In this document: piece after piece, positions 1 through 11,655 of the stretch
Layout: each line of letters opens with the position of its first letter
Numbering within the stretch: position 1 is the stretch's first letter
Source: Stomorhina lunata
Lineage: Eukaryota > Arthropoda > Insecta > Diptera > Rhiniidae
Assembly (NCBI GenBank): GCA_933228675.1
Contig: OW121742.1
Location: forward strand, 40,596,585-40,660,584
DNA length: 64,000 nucleotides
Direction of reading: 5' to 3'
The notes under the pieces: generated by a model
Database searches by the model: none
The model's input: the letters and a program-made list of their open reading frames with translations, nothing else
What the model was told of the DNA's origin: nothing
Position numbers and translations under genes: made by a program

Positions 1-1216
1 ATTTGCTTGAAGTTGTTGCTGTTGCTGTTGTCTGTTCATCTCGACATGGCTACATTAAGTATATCTTTGAATTTTACATTAAATTTTTTGCATTTAGAAG
101 GAATTTTCCATGAATGAACATTTGAAATCGTAAAAGCTTTGGTATGAATGAGAACAGTGGTTGGGAGTCTAGAATGTTAATTGTTTGATCGGCTAAGAAA
201 TCAGGAGGGGATCATAAATATTTGGTATGATTGAGAATAGCATTTACATCGAGCGTAGATAAGTTTTGTTGTTTAAGCAATAATGAAGCCAATTTTTATT
301 TGAATGTGTATAGACATATAAAAAACGACTTTCTGAAAATCTAGGTTTTGAGTACATTAAAAAGCTTATATATATATAGAATATAATTTTACAACATAAA
401 TGTATGTAAGTAAAGAAACTCATCCCACTGTCCTTAACGACTTCATTGCATAAAACACACTTGCAATGAAAAAAAAACCGTTGAAATGTTACCAAGAACC
501 TGGCAAGGCAAGTGCTGCATAATTTGGCATAAACATGTTTAACTATCATTTGGTCAATTGTTAAATGTCAACTCTAAAAACTTTTTTAAATAAAATAAAC
601 GTTTAAGCATAAGTATAAAAATATTTTCTTCATCTTCATCGAAATGCTCCAGTTCTAAAATCATCAACATCCAACCATTCAAGCCATTTAACTGATCTCC
701 TCCTTTGGCAACACACAAACATCCTTTGATTAAAGACAAAATCTGAAAAATAAAATAAAACTAAATATTTAATGCAGATGACAAAGACGCGTCGTCGACT
801 GACGACAGACGAATGGATGGATGGATAAATATATCGATGTTTGGATATGTTGGACGGATGGATGGTTGGGTGATATGCTCGGGGAGTAGAAGACCTCATC
901 ACCATTAACTTCACTGTGTCGTTTTTCTTTTTCGATTTGATCGATGCGTTTATTTTTATTGTGCCGTTGCTTTTTATGGCTGAATATCTTTGTTTTAAGT
1001 CTTAAGTTGCTGTTATATTTGTTGTTCGAGTTTTGTTGTTGTTGTTGCTGTTTTGGATTCGTAAATCCCTATGTCGTCTGTGTCTTTGGTTTGATACGAA
1101 TTTATTTCTTGTCTTCATTGAGTAGAATGTTTTCTTTGGTTTTGTGCGAAGGAGGATGTTAGTGTGTTAAGTTGGTCAGAATGAATGTATATGACTTTGG
1201 GCGCAGTATAAGACCC
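1..1216. other. AT-rich non-satellite flank
   Basis: This stretch is not tandemly repeated at large scale. It holds short simple-sequence tracts: GTTGCTGTTGCTGTTG near 13-30, a TATATATA tract near 366-378, a GGAT-rich run at 815-870 and a GTTGTTGTTGCTG tract near 1,033-1,052. Open frames on both strands are short and overlap one another. The only gene-like signal is the minus-strand exon candidate at 554-742, listed separately. The segment ends in a repeated CAGTATAAGAC motif that borders the first satellite array. Confidence 0.6.
554..742 (-). CDS. Candidate minus-strand terminal exon (unidentified)
   Basis: Read on the minus strand, a pyrimidine-rich tract ending TTTTATTTTATTTTTCAG (CAG at 745-743) is a good fly-type 3' splice site. 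It is followed from 742 by a frame of 62 codons open to a TGA at 556-554. The peptide has an acidic stretch ELEHFDEDEEN followed by a hydrophobic and basic tail, and I do not recognise it as any family. There is no ATG at the start, so it could only be an internal or last exon. A second frame is also open across part of the same DNA, which weakens the case. No polyadenylation signal is obvious just downstream. It may be a chance opening in AT-rich DNA. Confidence 0.15.
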   Translation of the reverse strand: MLSLIKGCLCVAKGGDQLNGLNGWMLMILELEHFDEDEENIFILMLKRLFYLKKFLELTFNN

Positions 1217-1240
1217 TAGTCACAGTATAAGACTATAGTA
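1217..1240 (+). repeat. Left flanking copy of 24-bp direct repeat
   Basis: A 24-base stretch containing CAGTATAAGACTATAGTA sits immediately before the first satellite unit. It recurs with one mismatch at 6,042-6,065, immediately after the last unit of the same array. A partial third copy (GCAGTATAAGACCCTAGT, 1,203-1,220) overlaps its left side. Confidence 0.75.
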
Positions 1241-4200
1241 AAAAATTTCCTATAAAAAAAAGGAAATTTTTGAAAAATTTCCCATAAAAAAAAGAAAATT
1301 TTTGGAAATTTTTGGAAAATTTCCTATAAAAAAAGAACATTTTTGAAAAATTTCCTATAAAAAAAGAAATTTTTGAAAAATTTCCTATAAAAAAAGGAAA
1401 TTTTTGAAAAAATTCCTATAAAAAAAGGAAATTTTTGAAAAATTTCTTTAAAAAAATGGAAATTTTTGAAAAATTTCCTCTAAAAAAAAAATGGAAATTT
1501 TTAAAAAATTTCCTATGAAAAAAGGAAATTTTTGAAAAATCTCCTATAAAAAAAGCAAATTTTTGAAAAATTTCCTAAAAAAAAAAATGAAATGTTTGAA
1601 AAAATTTCTATATAAAGGGGAAGTTTTTGAATAATTTCCTATAAAAATAGGAAATTTCTGAGAAATTTCCTATAAAAAGAGGAAATTTATGAAAAATTTC
1701 CTATAAAAAAAGGAAATTTTTGAAAAATTTCCTATAAAAAAAAGGAAATTTTTGAAAAATTTACTATAAACATAAGAAATTTTTTAAAAATTTCCTATAA
1801 AATAGGAAATTTTTGAAAAATTTCCTATAAAAATAGGAAATTTTTGAAAATTTTCCTATAAAGATAGGAAATTTTTGAAAAATTTCCTATTAAAATAGGA
1901 AATTTTTGAAAAATTTCCTATAAAAATAGGAAATTTTTGAAAAATTTCCTATAAAAATAGGAAATTTTTGAAAAATTTCCTATAAAAATAAGAAATTTTT
2001 GAAAAATTTCCTATAAAAATAGGAAATTTTTGAAAAATTTTCTATAAAAATAGGAAATATTTGAAAAGTTTCCTATAAAAATAGGAAATTTTTGAAAAAT
2101 TTCCTATAAAAATAGGAAATTTTTAAAAAATTTCCTATAAAAATAGGAAATTTTTGAAAAATTTCCTATAAAAATAGGAAATTTTTGAAAAATTTCCTAT
2201 AAAAATAGGAAATTTTTGAAAAATTTCCTATAAAAATAGGAAATTTTTGAAAAATTTCCTATAAAAATAGGAAATTTTTGAAAAATTTCCTATAAAAATA
2301 GGAAATTTTTGAAAAATTTCCTATAAAAATAGGAAATTTTTGAAAAATTTCCTATAAAAATAGGAAATTTTTGAAAAATTTCCTATAAAAATAGGAAATT
2401 TTTGAAAAATTTCCTAAAAAAATAGGAAATTTTTGAAAAATTTTCTATAAAAATAGGAAATTTTTGAAAAATTTCCTAAAAAAATAGGAAATTTTTGAAA
2501 AATTTCCTATAAAAATAGGAAATTTTTGAAAAATTTCCTATAAAAATAGGAAATTTTTGAAAAATTTCCTATAAAAATAGGAAATTTTTGAAAAATTTCC
2601 TATAAAAATAGGAAATTTTTGAAAAATTTCCTATAAAAATAGGAAATTTTTGAAAAATTTCCTATAAAAATAGGAAATTTTTGAAAAATTTCCTATAAAA
2701 ATAGGAAATTTTTGAAAAATTTCCTATAAAAAAAGGAAATTTTTGAAAAATTTCCTATAAAAATAGGAAATTTTTGAAAAATTTCCTATAAAAATAGGAA
2801 ATTTTTGAAAAATTTCCTATAAAAATAGGAAATTTTTGAAAAATTTCCTATAAAAATAGGAAATTTTTGAAAAATTTCCTATAAAAATAGGAAATTTTTG
2901 AAAAATTTCCTATAAAAATAGGAAATTTTTGAAAAATTTCCTATAAAAATAGGAAATTTTTGAAAAATTTCCTATAAAAATAGGAAATTTTTGAAAAATT
3001 TCCTATAAAAATAGGAAATTTTTGAAAAATTTCCTATAAAAATAGGAAATTTTTGAAAAATTTCCTATAAAAATAGGAAATTTTTGAAAAATTTCCTATA
3101 AAAATAGGAAATTTTTGAAAAATTTCCTATTTTTATAGGAAATTTTTGAAAAATTTCCTACAAAAATAGGAAATTTTTGAAAAATTTCCTATAAAAATAG
3201 GAAATTTTTGAAAAATTTCCTATAAAAATAGGAAATTTTTGAAAAATTTCCTATAAAAATAGGAAATTTTTGAAAAATTTCCTATAAAAATAGGAAATTT
3301 TTGAAAAATTTCCTATAAAAATAGGAAATTTTTGAAAAATTTCCTATAAAAATAGGAAATTTTTGAAAAATTTCCTATAAAAATAGGAAATTTTTGAAAA
3401 ATTTCCTATAAAAATAGGAAATTTTTGAAAAATTTCCTATAAAAATAGGAAATTTTTGAAAAATTTCCTATAAAAATAGGAAATTTTTGAAAAATTTCCT
3501 ATAAAAATAGGAAATTTTTGAAAAATTTCCTATAAAAATAGGAAATTTTTGAAAAATTTCCTATAAAAATAGGAAATTTTTGAAAAATTTCCTATAAAAA
3601 TAGGAAATTTTTGAAAAATTTCCTATAAAAATAGGAAATTTTTGAAAAATTTCCTATAAAAATAGGAAATTTTTGAAAAATTTCCTATAAAAATAGGAAA
3701 TTTTTGAAAAATTTCCTATAAAAATAGAAAATTTTTTTAAAAATTTCCTATAAAAATAGGAAATTTTTGAAAAATTTCCTATAAAAATAGGAAATTTTTA
3801 AAAAATTTCCTATAAAAATAGGAAATTTTTGAAAAATTTCCTATAAAAATAGAAAATTTTTGAAAAATTTCCTATAAAAATAGGAAATTTTTGAAAAATT
3901 TCCTATAAAAATAGAAAATTTTTGAAAAATTTCCTATAAAAATAGGAAATTTTTGAAAAATTTCCTATAAAAATAGGAAATTTTTGAAAAATTTCCTATA
4001 AAAATAGGAAATTTTTGAAAAATTTCCTATAAAAATAGGAAATTTTTGAAAAATTTCCTATAAAAATAGGAAATTTTTGAAAAATTTCCTATAAAAATAG
4101 GAAATTTTTGAAAAATTTCCTATAAAAATAGGAAATTTTTGAAAAATTTCCTATAAAAATAGGAAATTTTTGAAAAATTTCCTATAAAAATAGGAAATTT

Positions 4201-6041
4201 TTGAAAAATTTCCTATAAAAATAGGAAATTTTTGAAAAATTTCCTATAAAAATAGGAAATTTTTGAAAAATTTCCTATAAAAATAGGAAATTTTTGAAAA
4301 ATTTCCTATAAAAATAGGAAATTTTTGAAAAATTTCCTATAAAAATAGGAAATTTTTGAAAAATTTCCTATAAAAATAGGAAATTTTTGAAAAATTTCCT
4401 ATAAAAATAGGAAATTTTTGAAAAATTTCCTATAAAAATAGGAAATTTTTGAAAAATTTCCTATAAAAATAGGAAATTTTTGAAAAATTTCCTATAAAAA
4501 TAGGAAATTTTTGAAAAATTTCCTATAAAAATAGGAAATTTTTGAAAAATTTCCTATAAAAATAGGAAATTTTTGAAAAATTTCCTATAAAAATAGGAAA
4601 TTTTTGAAAAATTTCCTATAAAAATAGGAAATTTTTGAAAAATTTCCTATAAAAATAGGAAATTTTTGAAAAATTTCCTATAAAAATAGGAAATTTTTGA
4701 AAAATTTCCTATAAAAATAGGAAATTTTTGAAAAATTTCCTATAAAAATAGGAAATTTTTGAAAAATTTCCTATAAAAATAGGAAATTTTTGAAAAATTT
4801 CCTATAAAAATAGGAAATTTTTGAAAAATTTCCTATAAAAATAGGAAATTTTTGAAAAATTTCCTATAAAAATAGGAAATTTTTGAAAAATTTCCTATAA
4901 AAATAGGAAATTTTTGAAAAATTTCCTATAAAAATAGGAAATTTTTGAAAAATTTCCTATAAAAATAGGAAATTTTTGAAAAATTTCCTATAAAAATAGG
5001 AAATTTTTGAAAAATTTCCTATAAAAATAGGAAATTTTTGAAAAATTTCCTATAAAAATAGGAAATTTTTGAAAAATTTCCTATAAAAATAGGAAATTTT
5101 TGAAAAATTTCCTATAAAAATAGGAAATTTTTGAAAAATTTCCTATAAAAATAGGAAATTTTTGAAAAATTTCCTATAAAAATAGGAAATTTTTGAAAAA
5201 TTTCCTATAAAAATAGGAAATTTTTGAAAAATTTCCTATAAAAATAGGAAATTTTTGAAAAATTTCCTATAAAAATAGGAAATTTTTGAAAAATTTCCTA
5301 TAAAAATAGGAAATTTTTGAAAAATTTCCTATAAAAATAGGAAATTTTTGAAAAATTTCCTATAAAAATAGGAAATTTTTGAAAAATTTCCTATAAAAAT
5401 AGGAAATTTTTGAAAAATTTCCTATAAAAATAGGAAATTTTTGAAAAATTTCCTATAAAAATAGGAAATTTTTGAAAAATTTCCTATAAAAATAGGAAAT
5501 TTTTGAAAAATTTCCTATAAAATTAGGAAATTTTTGAAAAATTTCCTATAAAAATAGGAAATTTTTGAAAAATTTCCTATAAAAATAGGAAATTTTTGAA
5601 AAATTTCCTATAAAAATAGTTAATTTTTGAAAAATTTTCTATAAAAATAGAAAATTTTTTAAAAATTTCCTATAAAATAGGCATTTTTTTTAAAAATTTC
5701 CTATAAAATTGGCAATTTTTGAAAAATTTCCTATAAAAATAGGCAATTTTTGAAAAATAGGAAGTTTTTGAAAACTTTTTATGAAAATAGTAAATTTTTT
5801 GAAAAATTTCATATAAAAATAGGAAATTTTTGAAAAATTTCTTATAAAAATAGTTAATTTTTGAAAAATTTTCTATAAAAATAGAAAATTTTTTAAAAAT
5901 TTCCTATAAAATAGGCAATTTTTGAAAAATTTCCTATAAAAATAGGCAATTTTTGAAAAATAGGAAATTTTTGAAAACTTTTTATAAAAATAGTAAATTT
6001 TTTGAAAAATTTCATATAAAAATAGGAATTTTTTGAAAAAT
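1241..6041 (+). repeat. 31-bp palindromic satellite array
   Basis: This is a tandem array of about 155 copies of a 31-bp unit. Each unit has a 10-bp arm GGAAATTTTT, a single central G, the exact reverse complement AAAAATTTCC, and a spacer TATAAAAATA. The junction CCTAT-AAAA-ATAGG forms a second dyad, so both halves of the unit can form hairpins. The central part (about 1,800-5,600) is nearly invariant. The outer few hundred bases on both sides carry many substitutions and length changes. Near the right end a block starting at TAGTTAAT (5,618) recurs 233 bp later (5,851). One unit at 3,126-3,139 has its spacer reversed. There are no open frames of note. Confidence 0.97.
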
Positions 6042-6065
6042 TAGTCGCAGTATAAGACTATAGTA
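6042..6065 (+). repeat. Right flanking copy of 24-bp direct repeat
   Basis: This is the counterpart of 1,217-1,240, in the same orientation with one mismatch (CGCAGTATAAGACTATAGTA against CACAGTATAAGACTATAGTA). It begins where the satellite units end. Confidence 0.75.
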
Positions 6066-7140
6066 ACAAAATTTAGCGCTGATGACCTGAGTGGCATAGG
6101 GTGTCATGGAGTCGTGTTGGACTAAGAATAATACTTTCTTACTTGTTTATTTAATTTTTGTCCTCATGTTGTTTATCTTCAAATAATTTAATGTAATTTA
6201 AATGACATTACCTTATATATGTATGTGAATATACAGAATACGAAAGTACAGGCAATCAGACAAACATACCAACTTAATACGATCAGACCAAATTCACAAA
6301 CAAATGCATAAACCCGATCATTGTATTCCTTCTGCAGAAAAAAAACGAATCGCATTTTGTTGCCTTTGGTTGACTTTTTTGTGTAGAATATTTTGGAGTA
6401 AAGTGCTGAGTTGTTTGTGGTATGCACACCTGTCCTCTGCTATATCTGTGGGAGTATGAGACATGATTGTTGCATGTGGTCGATCGGTCGATCATACATA
6501 CAATATACAATATATGTATGTATTTTTGAAGCATTAAGATGGTGATGCCGATGATTTCTGTGTAAGATGATCGTGTCTTTTGTTTGACTGTTCATCTTCA
6601 TTTTATTTTGCATCAAAGTTGAATGGCATCTTCATATAAAAAGATCATCATTATTGCTTTCAGAGTCGGGGAGCATTTTGTTGCTGTTTTTTTTTTTTTG
6701 TTTTTAACATCTTAGCAATTTTTTTTTTTCGCTAGTACTCCTTGACTTTCAAGACGCATTTAACAAAACATCCATTCGATTTTAATGATGGTAGTTTAAG
6801 GAAAATGCTAATTTTTTTCTTCATTCTTCCAGTAAATATTTTCTCATAATTTAATAACCTGTACTTATGCTGGCTTTAAGCTAAAAATCGTTGTAGTAAA
6901 CAAAAAAAAGTTAAGTGAAATAAAAAGGGAATTCTTTGAAACTGTTTGGGTTAATGAAGGGAAACTGTTTTTCTGAATGAATTTAATGGGAACTGCTTTA
7001 ATTTGAAATTATTTATATGCGTTTTGGGGCAAAAATAAAACCGGAGGTTTATTGTAGTTGAGGAAATTCTGAAATTTGACTTTTTAATTTGGTCCTTAAA
7101 TACTCTTAGATAATAATAACTTAAGTTTACGAACAAGACA
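6066..7140. other. AT-rich non-satellite spacer
   Basis: No gene or large repeat is supported here. The first 90 bases are relatively GC-balanced (GATGACCTGAGTGG and onward) and finish ACTTTCTTACTTG, which matches the last 13 bases of the dispersed element seen near 61,881-61,893. That could be a shared end or chance. Poly-T tracts occur near 6,685-6,730. The minus-strand open frames here are short, lack recognisable motifs and overlap one another. Confidence 0.55.
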
Positions 7141-10100
7141 TAAGAAACATTTTTTATAAAAATAAGACATTTTTTAAAAATTTCCTGTAAAAACTGGAAA
7201 CTTTTGAAAAATTTGCAATAAAAATAAGAAATTTTTGAAAAATTTCATATTCAAATTTAAAAAAAAATTCCTATAAAAATTAGAAATTTTTGAAAAAATT
7301 GCTATAAAAATAAGGAAATTTTGAAAAAGTTCCTATAAAAATAAGAAATTTTTAATTCATATAAAAATAAGAAATTTAAAAAAACTTTCCTATAAAAATA
7401 AGAAAATTTTGAAAAATTTCATATAAAAATAAGAAATTTTTGTAAAATTTTCTGGCACAATAAGAAATTTTTGAAAAATTTTCTATCAAAATAAGAAGTT
7501 TTTAAAAAAGTTCCTATAAAAATAAGAAATTTTTTTTAAATTTCCCTTAAAAGTAAGAAATTTTTGAAAAACTATATAAATATATAAATATAAATAAGAA
7601 ATTTTTGAAAAATTTCCTATACAAATAAGAAATTTCCTATCAAAATAAGAAAATTTTAAAAAATTTCCTATAAAAATCGGAAATTTTTAAAAAATTTCCT
7701 ATAAAAATCGGAAATTTTTGAAAAATTTCCTATAAAAATCGGAAATTTTTGAAAAATTTCCTATAAAAATCGGAAATTTTTGAAAAACTTCCTATAAAAA
7801 TGGGAAATTTTTGAAAAATTTCCTATAAAAATCGGAAATTTTTGAAAAATGTCCTATTTTTATAGGAAAATTTTCAAAAATTTCCTATTTTTATAGGAAA
7901 TTTTTTAAAAATTTCCTATTTTTATAGGAAATTTTTTAAAAATTTCCGATTTTTATAGGAAATTTTTCAAAAATTTCCGATTTTTATAGGAAATTTTTCA
8001 AAAATTTCTTATTTTTATAGGAAATTTTTCAAAATTTTCTAATTTTTATAGGAAATTTCTTATTTGTATAGGAAATTTTTCAAAAATTTCTTATATAGTT
8101 TTTCAAAAATTTCTTACTTTTAAGGGAAATTTAAAAAAAATTCTTATTTTTATAGGAACTTTTTTAAAAACTTCTTATTTTGATAGGAAATTTTTCAAAA
8201 GTTTCTTATTTTTATAGGAAATTTATTAAAACTTTCTTATTTTTATATGAAATTTTTCAAAAATTTCTTATATTTATAAGTAACTTTTCAAAAACTACTT
8301 ATTTTTATAGGAAATTTTTCAAAAATTTCCTATTTTTATAGGAAATTTTTCAAAAATTTCCTATTTTTATAGGAAATTTTTCAAAAATTTATAGGAAATT
8401 TTTGAAAAATTTCCTATAAAAATAGGAAATATTTGAAAAATTTCCTATAAAAATAGGAAATTTTTGAAAAATTTCCTATAAAAATAAGAAATTTTTGAAA
8501 AATTTCCTATAAAATTAAGAAATTTTTGAACAATTTCCTATAAAAATAAGAAATTTTTGAAAAATTTCCTATAAAATTAAGAAATTTTTGAACAATTTCC
8601 TATAAAAATAAGAAATTTTTGAAAAATTTCCTACAAAAATGAGAAATTTTTGAAAAATTTCCTATAAAAATAAGAAATTTTTGAAAATTTTCCTATAAAA
8701 ATAAGAATTTTTTTGAAAAACTTCCTATAAAAATAGGAAATTTTTCAAAAATTCCTATAAAATTAAGAAATTTTCAAAATGTTTTAAAAAATTTAAATTT
8801 CTTACAAAATAAAGAAATTTTCAAAATTTCCTTTAGAATTAAGAAATTTTCATAATCTGCTCTAAAATTTAGAAATTTTTAAAATTTCCTATAAAAATAA
8901 GAAATTTTCAAAATTTGCTATAAAATTACTAAATTTTTACTATTACTATTAATTTTTTTTTTTAAACTAAGAAATTTTCTAAATCTCTCAGACATTTATA
9001 ATTCTATATATTAAGAAATTTTCAAAATTTCCTATTAAATTAGGAAATTTTTAGAATAAAATAAGGACATTTTCAAAAATTCCTATATAATAAAGGTTTT
9101 CAAAACTTTCTATAAAATTTAAAAATTTTCAAATTTTTCTATATAATTAAGAAATTGTCAAAATTTGCTATAAAAGTAAGAAATTTCCTAAATTTTCTAT
9201 AAAAATAGAAAATTTTTAAAGTTTCCAATAAAATGAAGAATTTTTAAAAATTTGCTTTAAAATTAATAAATTTTGAAAATTTTTTTTAAAATTAAAGAAA
9301 AGGAAATTTTCAAAATTTCCTATAAAATTAGAAAATTTTCGAAATTGCCTTTAAAATAAGGAAGTCTTCAAAATTTCCTTTAAAATTAGAAAATTTTCAA
9401 AATTTCCATAAAAATAAGAAATTTTTGAAAAAATTCCTATAAAATTAGAAAATTTTCAAAATTTCCTATAAAATTAGAAAATTTTCGAAATTTCCTATAA
9501 AATTGGGAAATTTTCAAAATATTATTTAAAATTAAGAAATTTTTAAAATTTCCTATAAAATTAAGAAATTTTTAAAATTTCCTATAAATTAAGAAATTTT
9601 TAAAATTTCCTATAAAATTAAGAAATTTGCTATAAAATTACTATATTTTTAAAATTTCCTATAAAATTAGGAAATTTTGAAAATTTTTTTTACAATTCGG
9701 AAATTTTCAAAATTTTCTATTAAAATAAGAAATTCACAAAATTTTCTGTAAAATTAAGGAATTTTTAAAATTTCCTTTAAAATTAAGAAATCTTCAAAAT
9801 TTCCTTTAAAATTAAAAAAATTATAAAAGTTCCTATAAAATTAAGAAGTTTTAAAAATTTCTTATAAAATTGGACAATTTTCAAAATTTTCTTTAAAATT
9901 AGGAAATTTTCAAAATTTCCTTTAAAAATAAGAAATTTTTAAAAAAATTCTTATAATATTAGAAAATTTTTTAAAATTTCCTTTAAAATTGGGAAATTTT
10001 CAAAATTTCCTGTAAAATTAAGAAATTTATAAAATATCCTATAAAATTAAGAAATTTTCGAAATTTCTTATAAAATTCGACAATTTTCAAAATTTTCCTA

Positions 10101-10360
10101 CAAAATTAGGAAATTTTCAAAATTTCTTATCAAATTAAGAAATTTTCAAAATTTTCTTTAAAAAAAAAAGAAATTTTCAAAATATCCTTTAAAATAAGGA
10201 AGTTTTCAAAATATCCTCTAAAATTAAGAAATTTTCAAAATTTCCTATAAAAGTAAGAAATTTTTTAAATTTCCTATAAAATTAGGAAAATAAAATTTAA
10301 AAATTTTTAAAATTTCCTTTAAAAATAGGAAATTTTGAAAATTTTCTTTAAAAATAGTAC
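7141..10360. repeat. Decayed 29-31-bp satellite array with internal inversion
   Basis: These are degenerate relatives of the 1.24-6.04 kb satellite (AAGAAATTTTTG / AAAAATTTCCTATAAAAATA). Unit length varies and falls to about 29 bp in the right half, for example CCTATA at 9,552 and 9,581. Orientation is plus up to about 7,850, minus from about 7,855 to 8,390 (units read CCTATTTTTATAGG), then plus again to the end. The minus block matches the preceding plus block in its private variants, so it is a genuine inverted duplication and not just palindromic units. Divergence increases rightwards and fades into unique sequence near 10,360. Confidence 0.93.
7483..8186. repeat. Long imperfect inverted repeat inside the decayed satellite
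   Basis: Left-arm landmarks recur as reverse complements in order. CTATCAAAATAAGAAGTT (7,483-7,500) pairs with 8,169-8,186. The TTTCCCTTAAAAGTAAGAAA block (about 7,540-7,560) pairs with the block near 8,108-8,128. CTATACAAATAAGAAATTTCC from 7,617 pairs with sequence ending at 8,071. The switch point is near 7,850-7,860. Arms are about 330-370 bp with small indels. The shared private substitutions show the two arms descend from one sequence. Confidence 0.85.
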
Positions 10361-11655
10361 CTTAACATCATCCATAATTAATTACTGATTGAATTGAATG
10401 TAATAATTTATAAAACTTATAATCAGCTTTTTAAGGCGTAAAAATCAATGTCATTTAAATATTAATATTTAACACTTTAACTCCATTCCTTGGGTGCCCG
10501 GTCTTAAAATACATACGATTATATGATTTTATAACAAATTTTTTCGAAAGACTTTTAAGAGGTGTTTGCAATTTTCAACGCCCAATACTAAAACCTTAAA
10601 ATGCAAATTCATTTGCTAAAACTTAAATAAATATTTAGTAGAAAAAATATATTGCGGCTCTAAGTTTGGCAGTGAATGAGTGAGTGTGACAGTTTTATTG
10701 GTTATCAAAATGTTTTATGAGCTCAAAACACGTGACAAGATACGCAGGAGGAAAATGAAAGAAAAAATAGGATTTTGGCATATAACAAGGCTACATTGTT
10801 GCCTTTAAGTTTGATAAAACTAAAGGAAACTTCAACTGAAAATATGTTCAAGACAGTCATTTTGCGGTTCACATCCACCCATCCAATCTTATTCAACTAA
10901 GAAGAAGATGCCAATCTTAATGTCCTCCCACATGTAAAACAATGGAAATGGTAGATGTTGAGGTAATAAAAAAACAGTCACTTCGCTCATGAAGTTGTTA
11001 TAGAAAATTATTAGGTGAGGGAAAAAGTATATGATATAAGAAAAAGTTAAATGTCTAAAAAATAAGAAAACTTTAAAGATTTTAGTTACATCTCATTTTC
11101 CATATCATATCTTATAGGGTCTCTTTATATCATTCTTAACTCCCTTTTCTTGCCTCGCATTTTCCAGTATTTAAGTTTTACGATTACTTTTAAGATTTAT
11201 TTGTTTTAAATTTAAATATTTTCTCCTTCATTTCAGACAAACTCTTGCAACACTGGTAAGTAAAACTCTTTTCAGTTACAAACAGATTTGATTTAAATAC
11301 CTATTACTTTTATTGGTTTGTAATAATCACTATTTAGATGAATAATTTTTAAGTTTCATTCAATTCCACATTTGTATTTGGATCTATAAAAATATGTTGT
11401 AATATAAAGTATCTTTTTGTTGTTGTTGCAATTGCATGTTGCACGACATTTAACGCCAATGAAATGTTGTTGTTGTCACATTGTTTGCTTAAAAGGAAGA
11501 ATATATATGAGAGTGTATGTTAAGTCAACATTAAAAAAAGACAACAATCATCTATTAAATAGAAAGAGAATTGAAAAGACAGACAAGCGTTAAGGAACAG
11601 TGGATTTATTAAGCCATAAAGTCATCAGATTTTTCTCTACTTCATCAGAATTTTC
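10361..11655. other. AT-rich non-satellite spacer
   Basis: This region lies between two satellite arrays, with no supported gene. It contains GTTGTTGTTGCAATTGCATG near 11,419 and GTTGTTGTTG near 11,466, and a plausible plus-strand micro-exon at 11,237-11,255 (separate entry). The rest shows no repeat structure or coding signal that I can see. Confidence 0.55.
11237..11255 (+). CDS. Candidate 19-nt micro-exon (unidentified)
   Basis: A pyrimidine-rich acceptor TTCTCCTTCATTTCAG ends at 11,236. Nineteen bases follow (ACAAACTCTTGCAACACTG), and then a full-consensus donor GTAAGT starts at 11,256. An acceptor with this tract and a perfect donor only 19 bases apart is uncommon by chance. It is the best splice-site pair I saw in the window. 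It would imply that the window lies within an intron-rich plus-strand gene. Nineteen bases is not a multiple of three, so skipping would shift frame. The coding phase cannot be set without neighbouring exons, and it could also be a noncoding exon. Confidence 0.3.

Noticed and set aside
244..549. 101-codon minus-strand frame with Cys pairs (CSTC, HCKCVLC) resembling a LIM-type zinc finger
   Set aside because: Spacing of the Cys and His residues does not fit the LIM pattern, the frame crosses a TATATA tract and a poly-A/T run, and no splice or promoter support was seen.
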